From: Streptomyces eurocidicus
GTDB taxonomy: Bacteria > Actinomycetota > Actinomycetes > Streptomycetales > Streptomycetaceae
Direction: 5' to 3'
Assembly: GCF_002891295.1 (NCBI RefSeq)
Contig: NZ_LGUI01000004.1
Span: 186,001 to 250,000 of the forward strand
DNA: 64,000 nt
Shown: piece by piece, positions 1-7,172 of the stretch
Layout: each line of letters opens with the position of its first letter
Numbering within the stretch: the stretch's first letter is position 1
Made by a program: the position numbers and the translations under genes
The notes under the pieces: model-generated
The model's input: the letters and a program-made list of their open reading frames with translations, nothing else
Databases searched by the model: none
Told to the model about the DNA's origin: nothing

Positions 1-438
1 GAACGGCCGGCCCTGCCCGTCGTCGACTCCGGACCCCGGATCCTGCCCAGGATCCTGATCGTCGACGACCAGGCGGACAACCTGCTCGCGATGAGAGCCG
101 TACTGGAGACCCTCGACCAGGGCCTCGTCACCGTCTCCTCCGGCCGGGAGGCGCTCAAGGCGCTCCTGGACCACGACGACTTCGCGGTCATCATCATGGA
201 CGTGCAGATGCCGGAGATGGACGGCTACGAGACGTGCGCGCACATCAAACGCAGGCCCCGCACGCGTGATGTGCCCATCATCTTCCTGACCGCGATGGGA
301 GTGGACCCGGAACACTCCGCCCGCGGGTACGCGGCCGGCGCGGTCGACTACATCAGCAAGCCCTTCGACCCGTGGGCGTTGCGCGCCAAGGTCGCCGTCT
401 TCACCTCCATCTACCTGGAACGCCACGCCGCCCGATGA
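1..438 (+). CDS. Response regulator receiver domain, cut by the window edge
   Basis: The reading frame is open from the first base, so the true start lies outside the window. The visible 145 residues form one CheY-like receiver domain. The acidic pair is in ILIVDDQ, the phosphoacceptor Asp is in MDVQMPEMDG, and the conserved Lys is in SKPFDPWALR. It ends shortly after the last helix with no DNA-binding output domain. It is therefore either a stand-alone receiver or the C-terminal receiver of a hybrid sensor kinase; the missing upstream part would decide. It converges with the acetyltransferase gene that ends one base after its stop. Confidence 0.85.
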   Translation, partial: ERPALPVVDSGPRILPRILIVDDQADNLLAMRAVLETLDQGLVTVSSGREALKALLDHDDFAVIIMDVQMPEMDGYETCAHIKRRPRTRDVPIIFLTAMGVDPEHSARGYAAGAVDYISKPFDPWALRAKVAVFTSIYLERHAAR

Positions 439-439
439 G

Positions 440-979
440 CTACGGCCCCTCCGGGCACGCCTGCCGGAGGGCCAGCCGCCAGTCGTTGCACCGCACCGGC
501 CGCCCGGGCGGGTACTCCACGTCGCGCTCGCCGATCAGCTCGAAGCCCGCCTTGCGGCAGACCGCGTTCGACGGCTTGTTGCCGGTCGAAGGGAAGGCGT
601 GCAGGAAGCGGTGGGCCCGCTCGGCCCGGGCCCGCTCGGTGACCACCCGCGTCGCGGCGGTCGCCACGCCCCGGCCCTGGAACCCGGGGAGCACCATCCA
701 CCCGGTCTCGTACACCTGCTCGCCGTCCCGGGTATGCCGCCAGAAGCCGATGCTGCCGACCACGCCCCCCTCCGGGAACAGCGTGATCCGGAACATCCGG
801 CCCGCGCCCGTGCGGTCCGCGCTGAGCCGCACATACCGCTCGTGGCGCGCGAGGATCTGCTCCTCGGTCTCGGGGCCGCCGAGATGGGTCATCTGCTCCG
901 GCGTGTTCAACGCCCGCAGCAGCCCGAGGTCCTGCGGGGCCCAGGGGTCGAGCCGTACCGGCGGCAAGGTGTTGTCCAT
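440..979 (-). CDS. GNAT-family N-acetyltransferase (RimJ/RimL type)
   Basis: A 179-residue protein with the full GNAT fold: an N-terminal RLDPWAPQDL strand, a central strand GSIGFWRHT, the acetyl-CoA loop GFQGRGVATAA at about residues 95-105, and the C-terminal NKPSNAVCRKAGF segment typical of the RimJ/RimL branch. It would move an acetyl group from acetyl-CoA to an amine, but the substrate is not readable from sequence. The frame stays open much further upstream; I chose the ATG at 979 because the GNAT fold begins there and the upstream translation is low-complexity. Confidence 0.8.
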   Translation of the reverse strand: MDNTLPPVRLDPWAPQDLGLLRALNTPEQMTHLGGPETEEQILARHERYVRLSADRTGAGRMFRITLFPEGGVVGSIGFWRHTRDGEQVYETGWMVLPGFQGRGVATAATRVVTERARAERAHRFLHAFPSTGNKPSNAVCRKAGFELIGERDVEYPPGRPVRCNDWRLALRQACPEGP

Positions 980-1024
980 GCCCCGGACGGTAGCCCAGGA
1001 GCCCGACAACACCCGGGCACCAGC

Positions 1025-1414
1025 GGCCTCGTGTACGGCCGCGTCGACGTCTTCCGGCCCGTCGCCGCCCCCGACCTCGCGGGCGCCGTCGAGGGTCTGC
1101 TGCGCCATCACCGTGACGCGGTGCTGGCACCCGCCGGCCTGGGGCACCTGCCCCTGCACATCACCGAACACGGCTGGCCCACCGGCCCCGAGCGGCCGCC
1201 GCACCGCCAGGCCGACGTGGTCGAGACCGTGATCCGCGTCGTCGCGGCCCAGGCGGAGGAACTCGGGCTGAGCGGGTACACCCACTTCGCGCTGCGCGAC
1301 GCCGACAGCGCGAACCCGGGGCTTTTCCACCGGTTCGGGCTCACCACCGACGACTACGCGCCCAAGCCCGCCTTCGAGTCCATGCGGAAGCTCATCGACC
1401 GGTACGGCGCCTGA
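1025..1414 (+). pseudogene. 3' remnant of a glycoside-hydrolase-like TIM-barrel gene
   Basis: About 130 residues resemble only the C-terminal part of an actinobacterial glycoside-hydrolase-like protein: LHITEHGWPTGP (a catalytic-Glu-like segment), then a run ending GLFHRFGLTTDDYAPKPAF. Upstream of about 1025 the frame enters sequence antisense to the acetyltransferase gene and the family resemblance stops. No start codon or ribosome site fits. I infer that the 5' two thirds were lost and the rest is decaying, though the frame is still open. Family assignment is from memory of the motif pattern only. Confidence 0.5.
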
Positions 1415-1509
1415 CGAGGACGACGGCCCGGCGGGTGTCCGTCCGCCGGGCCCGGCACCGCGTACGGCCCGGGGCGCTCGCCCCGCGCGGTGGAGGGCGG
1501 CGCGAAATG

Positions 1510-1527
1510 ATCGTGGTTTTCCACGAT
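1510..1527. promoter_or_regulatory. Inverted repeat ATCGTGG-TTTT-CCACGAT upstream of the RiPP precursor
   Basis: Perfect 7-base arms around a TTTT centre, about 110 bases before the precursor start. It could be an operator or a small hairpin in the leader. It is the only clear dyad in the 223 bases between the hydrolase remnant and the precursor. Confidence 0.4.
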
Positions 1528-1637
1528 GCTCAGCGTCCACGAGCCTCCGGCAGAGTGAAGGCAGCTGGACCCCCGCCGGAGCCCCGGACGACACATCCGG
1601 GCGCGGCACACTCTGTGATCGAGAACTGGAGCGACTC

Positions 1638-1721
1638 ATGAAGATGATCAAGGCGATCGTGAAGAAGTTCAAGCAGGACGAGGACCTCGCCAACCACGCG
1701 TGGGTGCTGCACGTCATCTGA
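1638..1721 (+). CDS. Candidate RiPP precursor peptide, P450-modified (atropopeptide-like), 27 residues
   Basis: A tiny ORF. Its ATG is preceded by GGAG at 1628-1631 (6-base spacing), and the P450 gene follows on the same strand. The peptide has a Lys-rich amphipathic N-terminal part (MKMIKAIVKKF), an acidic DED, then LANHAWVLHVI at the C-terminus. A short charged leader with an aromatic C-terminal core next to a single P450 is the plan of tryptorubin-type precursors, whose core (AWYIWY, from memory) also starts Ala-Trp. Here the likely core AWVLHVI has one Trp and one His and no Tyr, so any crosslink would differ. The function is inferred from size, composition and neighbours; no product is known to me. 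Confidence 0.72.
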   Translation: MKMIKAIVKKFKQDEDLANHAWVLHVI

Positions 1722-1733
1722 CGTACCGCGGTC

Positions 1734-1768
1734 GGCGGAGGCAGCGGCACACGGCCGCCGCCTCCGCC
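1734..1768 (+). terminator. Stem-loop between RiPP precursor and P450
   Basis: Arms 1734-1748 and 1754-1768 pair over 15 positions with one mismatch (A1743/C1759) around the loop ACACG. It begins 12 bases after the precursor stop and has no T-run. Its position fits a partial terminator or an mRNA-stabilising hairpin giving more precursor than enzyme transcript, a common RiPP arrangement (inference). Confidence 0.6.
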
Positions 1769-1923
1769 GGCGCGCACAGTGCCCCGGCGGCCACGACCGC
1801 GTCGGATCCCGCCGCAGACCGGGCCGCGGCGCGGAGCGGCGGTCCCGCCCGTTCCCCGCCCGGAGCTCCCCGCCCGCCGCGGGGGACGCATTTCATCGCC
1901 ATTCCCACGGAGGCGGGATTCTC

Positions 1924-2979
1924 GTGCAAGAAACAGCGCCGGCGACGGTGCGCGACCATTCCGTCGTATTCGCCCCCCGGATTCAGGACCTGCTGGCCAG
2001 GGAAGAAAAGGTGTTCCGGATCGACGCGACCACGGTCGGCGTCTCCGACCCCCACCTGGTCGCCGAAATCGTCGCGGCGCGCCCCGTGCGTTCGACGGAG
2101 CGCTCGGTCTACAAGCCCGCCGCGGGAGCCGACATCCCCCACGACAGCGCGACACGGACGATCCGCGCGCTCGGGCAGGACGTCATGGCGGGCATCCGGA
2201 CGCCGCCGCCCCCGGCGCGCGGGCTGTCCGGCTCCTGGCCCTACGCGCCCACCTCCTACCTGCGCCGGTGGCTCTTCCAGTCCGACCCCCTGCCGGTCTC
2301 CCTGCTGTCGAAACGCGGCGTCACCCGCTCCGACACGCTCTCCCGGATCGTCGACCGCGCCGTCACCGCCTGGCCGGGATCCGGCCCCGAGGGCGACCGC
2401 ACCGCGCTGGCCGAGCTGATCCGCGGCGCTTCCGGCACCCAGGACAGAAAACAGGCCATCGCCATGTACCGGCGCGCGACGGCCACCCTCTGCGACGGCG
2501 TGGCCGCACTGGCCGGCAACGCCCTGTGGCTCATGGGGCCGACGCGGGACAAGGAGGAAGCCCGCGCCGACCTCACCGCGATCCTGTGGGAGACCCTGCG
2601 GCTGCTCCCGCCCGCGTGGATGCTGTTCCGCAAGGGCGGGGAGGCGTACACCGCGCTGCACCCCGAGATCCGCCCCGAGGACAACGTCGCGCTCTTCCCG
2701 CTCCTGATGCACCGCCACCCGGACCACTGGCCCGACCCGCTGGCATTCCGGCCCGAGAGGTGGGCCGGGGTCGCGGACCCGGAGAAGACGCCCGCCTTCA
2801 TGCCGTACGGGTTCGAGGGCGCCCGCTGCTGGGCCAAACACCTGATCGTGCCCCTGGCCGAGCGCCTGCTGAACGTCGCCCTCGACAACCGGCTCGTCAT
2901 CCGCGACCCGGACCAGGAGAAGCACGTCCCCCTCCGCTCCCTGCTCTCCGTGCGGTTCGACGCCCGGATCGGGGGATGA
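1924..2979 (+). CDS. Cytochrome P450, short and divergent, likely RiPP-modifying
   Basis: A 351-residue P450-like protein starting at GTG with GGAGG at 1909-1913. The K-helix ExxR is ETLR (223-226), followed by the PERF-like FRPERW (275-280) and a Cys-ligand region PYGFEGARCWAK with Cys302. The heme loop departs from the usual FGxGxRxCxG: the Gly/Arg before and the Gly after Cys are changed. The I-helix region (ALAGNALWL, about 195-203) lacks the acid-Thr pair that activates oxygen. The protein is also shorter than the usual 400 residues. Radical-coupling P450s can do without ordinary hydroxylation chemistry. With the precursor 200 bases upstream, I infer C-C or C-N crosslinking of the Trp-containing core. 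Confidence 0.8.
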   Translation: MQETAPATVRDHSVVFAPRIQDLLAREEKVFRIDATTVGVSDPHLVAEIVAARPVRSTERSVYKPAAGADIPHDSATRTIRALGQDVMAGIRTPPPPARGLSGSWPYAPTSYLRRWLFQSDPLPVSLLSKRGVTRSDTLSRIVDRAVTAWPGSGPEGDRTALAELIRGASGTQDRKQAIAMYRRATATLCDGVAALAGNALWLMGPTRDKEEARADLTAILWETLRLLPPAWMLFRKGGEAYTALHPEIRPEDNVALFPLLMHRHPDHWPDPLAFRPERWAGVADPEKTPAFMPYGFEGARCWAKHLIVPLAERLLNVALDNRLVIRDPDQEKHVPLRSLLSVRFDARIGG

Positions 2980-3097
2980 CCAGGCGCCGTACCCCGCGCC
3001 GTCCACGGGTGGTGTGACCACCCCACCGGAACCCCTGTCGTCGCGGAGCATGCGCCCGCCCGCGAGCACCGAACCCCCTGACACCACGGGAAACACC

Positions 3098-4105
3098 ATG
3101 GAATCGCCCACGCTGGCCGGCTGGGTCGGCGACGCCGAGGGCTTCGCCGGCCGCCAGTGGCAGCGCGAGCCCGCGGTCTTCACGCCGGAGACCTTCGCCT
3201 CGCCGTTCGACCTCGACGAGCTGGACGCCGCCTTCGACGGAGGGCTGCTGCGCACCCCCTACCTGGAGATGGTCCGCTCCGACAAGGTCGTCGTCCCGCC
3301 CGACGCCTACACCACGTCACGCGTGATCAACGGCATCACGCACCGCGGCTTCGCCGACCGCGCGAAGGTCGTCGCGCAACTGCGCGCCGGGGCGACGCTG
3401 CTCCTGCGGTGCGTCGACCAGTGGCACCGCCCGACGGGCGAGCTGGTGGAGCGGCTGTCCGAGGAGATCGACCGGCGCGTGGAGGCGTTCTTCTTCCTCA
3501 CGCCGGCCGGCGGCCAGGGCCTGGCGGTGCACCGTGACGACGCCGATGTGTTCGCCCTCCAGGTGGCCGGGCGCAAGACCTGGTACGTCCACGACGCGCC
3601 GGCGGCGGCGGACTGGTCACTGGGGGAGCTCCCGGACGACGAGCACTCGCCGCGGCGCCTGCACCGCGTACTCGAACCGGGCGACGTGCTCTACATCCCG
3701 CGCGCCTTCGCCCACCGCGCGGTGGGCGAAGCCGGACTGTCCGCCCACCTGTCGCTGACGATCCGCGACATCTCCCTGCGGGACCTGCGGGAGGCCCTGG
3801 AACAGCGGTTGGCCGAAGAGCTCGACCTCCCGGCGCGCCCGCTGGGCGAGGCCGCGATCACCGACGCCTGTGCCACGCTGCTCGGCCACGCCAGGGCGAG
3901 GCTCGACGCGATCGGACCGGAGGACCTGCGGCTCGCCGCCAGGGCCGCGCGAGCGCGGCGACCGGCCACGCCGACGCCTGCGGAGACCTTCGCCGAGACG
4001 GCCCGGGACTGGGAGGCCGGCGGACCCGGCGTCCGCCGCGCCGGGCCGGCGTCCGTCGGCCGCACCTGGCGCAGGCTGCGCGACGCGGCACGCACCACGC
4101 GCTGA
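3098..4105 (+). CDS. JmjC/cupin-type Fe(II)/2-oxoglutarate oxygenase
   Basis: 335 residues. HRDD (His145, Asp147) and the later PRAFAHRA (His206) make the 2-His-1-Asp iron site of the cupin_4/JmjC group. GRKTWYVHD and PGDVLYIPRAFAHR match the ROXA-like protein hydroxylases (family knowledge). Residues after about 250 form an Arg/Ala-rich helical tail. The frame opens at GTG 3014; I prefer ATG 3098 because homologues of this fold begin about ten residues before the GWVGD motif, and GGGA lies upstream. It sits 118 bases after the P450 on the same strand. Inferred role: hydroxylation of a side chain, perhaps His, in the neighbouring peptide. A housekeeping ribosomal-protein hydroxylase is the alternative. 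Confidence 0.75.
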   Translation: MESPTLAGWVGDAEGFAGRQWQREPAVFTPETFASPFDLDELDAAFDGGLLRTPYLEMVRSDKVVVPPDAYTTSRVINGITHRGFADRAKVVAQLRAGATLLLRCVDQWHRPTGELVERLSEEIDRRVEAFFFLTPAGGQGLAVHRDDADVFALQVAGRKTWYVHDAPAAADWSLGELPDDEHSPRRLHRVLEPGDVLYIPRAFAHRAVGEAGLSAHLSLTIRDISLRDLREALEQRLAEELDLPARPLGEAAITDACATLLGHARARLDAIGPEDLRLAARAARARRPATPTPAETFAETARDWEAGGPGVRRAGPASVGRTWRRLRDAARTTR

Positions 4106-4142
4106 CGCACGGCCACGAGGTCCCCCGGGAGCCGCTGTTCCC

Positions 4143-4183
4143 GGCCGCGCCGGAGCCTCCGGTCCGGCGGCTCCGGCACGGCC
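4143..4183 (+). terminator. Hairpin after the oxygenase gene
   Basis: Arms 4143-4157 and 4169-4183 form a 15-base stem with one G-U-type mismatch and an 11-base loop. The stem begins 37 bases after the oxygenase stop and closes the putative RiPP operon. There is no T-tract, as is common in Streptomyces. Confidence 0.6.
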
Positions 4184-4267
4184 GGGGACACGCCGGCATC
4201 TCCCCTCCCGCGAACCGATGCCGGCGGCCGCGGCGCCACGGCCCTCTTGTGCCGGAGGGTGGCCCTG

Positions 4268-5887
4268 TTGTCCGCTGTCCCCATGAGGCAGAGAAGTGTC
4301 GCCACCTTGGTCGCCGCTCTGATCGCGGGGACCCTCCTGACAGGGGCGCCGGCCCCACAAGCACAAGCCGATCCCACCGGCACCGGCGGTCCGCCGGCGT
4401 CCGGCGGCGGCCCCCGGGAGCCGAGAGCCGACCTCGACGTCGTGACGATCCCGGAACTCCAGGCCCGCATGGCGGACGGGTCGCTGACCTCGTCGGCACT
4501 GACCGCCGCCTACCTACGACGGATCGAGGCCGTCAACCCCAGGATCAAAGCGGTGCTGCGCACCGACCCGACGGCCCTGCGGCAGGCAGCGGCCAGCGAC
4601 GCCAGGCACCGGCACGGCCACGCACGGGGCCCGCTCGACGGGATCCCCGTCCTGCTCAAGGACAACGTGGACACCCGCGACATGCCGACGACGGCCGGTT
4701 CGGCGGCGCTGGCCGGCCGCCCGCCCCGCGCCGACGCCGCCCTGGTGACCCGGTTGCGGGACGCCGGAGCGGTGATCCTCGGCAAGACCAACCTCTCCGA
4801 GTGGGCGAACTTCCGGGCGACCAAGCCGACTTCTGGATGGTCGGCCGTGGGCGGGCAGACGAACAACCCCTACGTCCTGGACCGGAATCCGTGCGGCTCC
4901 TCCGCCGGGTCGGCCGCCGCGCTCGCCTCGTCGCTGGCGCAGGTGGCGATCGGCACCGAGACGGACGGCTCGATCGTGTGCCCCGCCGGGATGAACGGGG
5001 TGGTCGGCCTCAAGCCCAGCCGCGGACTGGTGAGCGGAGCCGGCGTCGTGCCGATCTCCGCGGATCAGGACACCGCGGGCCCCATGGCCCGCAACGTGAC
5101 CGACACGGCGCTCACTTACGCGGTCCTCACCGGCGGTGACACCACGCGCCCCGCCGGATTCCCGGACCGGGCGGCACGGCCCGGCGCCGGGCTGCGGGGC
5201 AAGCGCATCGGCCTGTGGCGGCTGCCCTCACTCGGCCCGGAGGTGGACGCGCTGATGACCCGTACCGCCGAGAGCCTGCGCGCGGCGGGGGCCGAGGTCG
5301 TCCAGGTGACGCCCCCGTACCAGGAGCGACTCGCGGAACTCGAATACCCGGCGCTGCTGAGCGAGTTCCACCGGGACGTCGACGCCTACCTCGCCACGCG
5401 CGAAGGGCCCCGGAACCTCGCCGGACTGATCGAGTTCAACCGCACCCACCCGGTGGAGCGGACCTGCTTCTCCGGTCAGGAGCTGTTCGAGCAGGCACTC
5501 GCCGCGCCTCCCACCACCGACGCGCGCTACCGGGCGATGAGGGCCGAGCTCGACGACCTCTCCCGGCGCTCCATCGACGAGACCCTGGCCGCCCACCACC
5601 TGGACGCCATCGCCTCTCCGACGAACCCGCCCGCCTGGACGACCGACTGCGCGCGGGGTGACAACGACGTGATCCCGTCCTCCACCCCGGCGGCCGCGGC
5701 CGGGTATCCGTCGCTGTCGGTGCCCGCCGGGTTCGTGGGCGAGCTCCCCGTCGGTCTGCTCCTGATGACCGGCGGCCGCCACGACGCCGGACTGCTGTCC
5801 CTCGGCGCCGCGGTGGAACACCGCCTCGACGCCTGGCGGGCGCCGCGCTACCTGCCGACGACGGGCGGAGCCGGCGCCTCCCGGTGA
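4268..5887 (+). CDS. Secreted amidase (amidase-signature family)
   Basis: A 539-residue amidase-signature hydrolase. The Ser-cisSer-Lys triad is visible as Lys131 in VLLKDNVDT, Ser211/212 in NPCGSSAGS and Ser235 in GTETDGSIVCPAG. Residues 7-34 are a signal peptide (Arg pair, LVAALIAGTLL core, AQA-type cleavage), so it is exported. I chose TTG 4268 because GGAGGG (4254-4259) sits 8 bases upstream; ATG 4283, which begins exactly at the Arg-rich signal peptide, is the alternative. It would hydrolyse an amide outside the cell. It lies between a terminator-like hairpin and a convergent MFS gene, so membership of the RiPP locus is possible but not shown. Confidence 0.85.
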   Translation: MSAVPMRQRSVATLVAALIAGTLLTGAPAPQAQADPTGTGGPPASGGGPREPRADLDVVTIPELQARMADGSLTSSALTAAYLRRIEAVNPRIKAVLRTDPTALRQAAASDARHRHGHARGPLDGIPVLLKDNVDTRDMPTTAGSAALAGRPPRADAALVTRLRDAGAVILGKTNLSEWANFRATKPTSGWSAVGGQTNNPYVLDRNPCGSSAGSAAALASSLAQVAIGTETDGSIVCPAGMNGVVGLKPSRGLVSGAGVVPISADQDTAGPMARNVTDTALTYAVLTGGDTTRPAGFPDRAARPGAGLRGKRIGLWRLPSLGPEVDALMTRTAESLRAAGAEVVQVTPPYQERLAELEYPALLSEFHRDVDAYLATREGPRNLAGLIEFNRTHPVERTCFSGQELFEQALAAPPTTDARYRAMRAELDDLSRRSIDETLAAHHLDAIASPTNPPAWTTDCARGDNDVIPSSTPAAAAGYPSLSVPAGFVGELPVGLLLMTGGRHDAGLLSLGAAVEHRLDAWRAPRYLPTTGGAGASR

Positions 5888-5920
5888 GGACGGCCCGCCC
5901 CGCCGCCGGGTACACACCGG

Positions 5921-5951
5921 CCCCCGGCGTCGTCGGTCACGACGCCGGGGG
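5921..5951. terminator. Bidirectional terminator between amidase and MFS genes
   Basis: A perfect 13-base inverted repeat (5921-5933 and 5939-5951) with a 5-base loop between two convergent genes. It overlaps the MFS stop codon. Confidence 0.7.
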
Positions 5952-7172
5952 ACCCGCGCACGAGACCACCGGCTCCTTCACCTTCATCTGCCGGGTCGTC
6001 AGGACGGTGGCGACGACGAGGAGCACGATGCCCATGAGGGGGAGGACCGGGGACGAGGCCACGGAGAGCGTGGCTCCGCCCAGGCCGCCGCCGAGGGCGA
6101 CGCCGAGGTAGGAGGAGGCGCTGCTGACGGAGACGGCGATGGTGGGCGCGGCCGGCGCGCGGTCCATGACGCGCTGGATCTGGGCCCCCGGGACGATCCA
6201 GTAGAGAACGCCCCAGGCGACGGTCGCCAGCAGGAAGGCGACCGTCGCCGGGCCCTCGGCGAACCGGGAGACGAGGGCGGCCAGGGCGAGCGCCGCGAAG
6301 GCCGCGACGACGCCGAGGAGCCCCGTCAGATACGCGCGGTCCGGCCCCCGGCGGTCGCTGATCCGGCCGCCCGCCGCCGTGCCGGCCGCGGCGGCCACGC
6401 CCCAGGCGAACAGCACCGCGCTGACGCCCGCCGCGCCGAGGCCCGTCACGTCGCGGGCGAACACCGCGAGGTAGGTGTAGACGGTGAAACTGCCGGCCAC
6501 CGCGCAGGTGTTGGCCAGCACGGCGAGCAGGACGGCGGGCTCGGCGGCCACCCGCAGCCGTGCCGACATCGTGATCGGGGGCGGGGACGGCGTGGCGGGC
6601 AGGGTGAGGAGCAGCGCGACCATGCCCACGGCGGCGAGTCCCGCGATCAGGCCCAGGGTGGCGCGCCAGCTGCCCAGTGCGCCGACGAGGGTGCCCAGGG
6701 GCACGCCCAGGGCCGTGGCCAGCGAGAGGCCGCCCACGACGAACGCCACCGCGCGGCCGCGGTGGCGTTCGTCGGTCATGGCCGTCGCCGCGGCCACCGC
6801 GGTGTTCATGTACACCGCGGCGGACGCGCCCGCCAGCACCCGGGCCGTCAGCAGCGTCGGGTACCCGGGGGCCAGCGCCCCCAGCAGGTTGGCGAACAGG
6901 AAGAGCCCCAGGGAGCCGTGCAGCATGGCGCGCCGTCCGACGTTCGCGGTCAGCGTCATCAGCACGGGCGCGCTGACGGCGTAGCTGAGGGCGAAGAACG
7001 TGACCAGCTGGCCCGCCAGCGCGACCGAGACGTGGAAGTCGTCGGCGATCGGCTGGAGGATGCCGGTGGTGACGTACCCGTCCGTACCGACGGCGAAGGC
7101 GCCGAGGGCGAGGACCAGGACCGCCGCGCGGTGCGGCATCCCGGTCCGGTCCCGGTCGCGCTGTCCGCTCAC
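5937..7172 (-). CDS. MFS exporter (DHA1 family), last gene of the seven-gene left arm
   Basis: 411 residues with about 12 hydrophobic segments. The N-terminal part has GTDGYVTTGILQPIADDF, the AraJ/CmlR-like DHA1 pattern, and the loop between helices 2 and 3 has GRRAML. A Pro-rich break near residue 200 separates the two halves. It would exchange protons for a small molecule at the cytoplasmic membrane. Its GTG start overlaps the preceding methyltransferase stop in a GTGA quartet (7169-7172), so it is translated with the cluster and is the likely exporter of its product. Confidence 0.85.
   Translation of the reverse strand: MSGQRDRDRTGMPHRAAVLVLALGAFAVGTDGYVTTGILQPIADDFHVSVALAGQLVTFFALSYAVSAPVLMTLTANVGRRAMLHGSLGLFLFANLLGALAPGYPTLLTARVLAGASAAVYMNTAVAAATAMTDERHRGRAVAFVVGGLSLATALGVPLGTLVGALGSWRATLGLIAGLAAVGMVALLLTLPATPSPPPITMSARLRVAAEPAVLLAVLANTCAVAGSFTVYTYLAVFARDVTGLGAAGVSAVLFAWGVAAAAGTAAGGRISDRRGPDRAYLTGLLGVVAAFAALALAALVSRFAEGPATVAFLLATVAWGVLYWIVPGAQIQRVMDRAPAAPTIAVSVSSASSYLGVALGGGLGGATLSVASSPVLPLMGIVLLVVATVLTTRQMKVKEPVVSCAGPPAS

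Noticed and set aside
440..2155. A 571-residue minus-strand frame
   Set aside because: Only residues from 979 leftward form a GNAT domain. The rest is antisense to the hydrolase remnant and precursor and has no domain.
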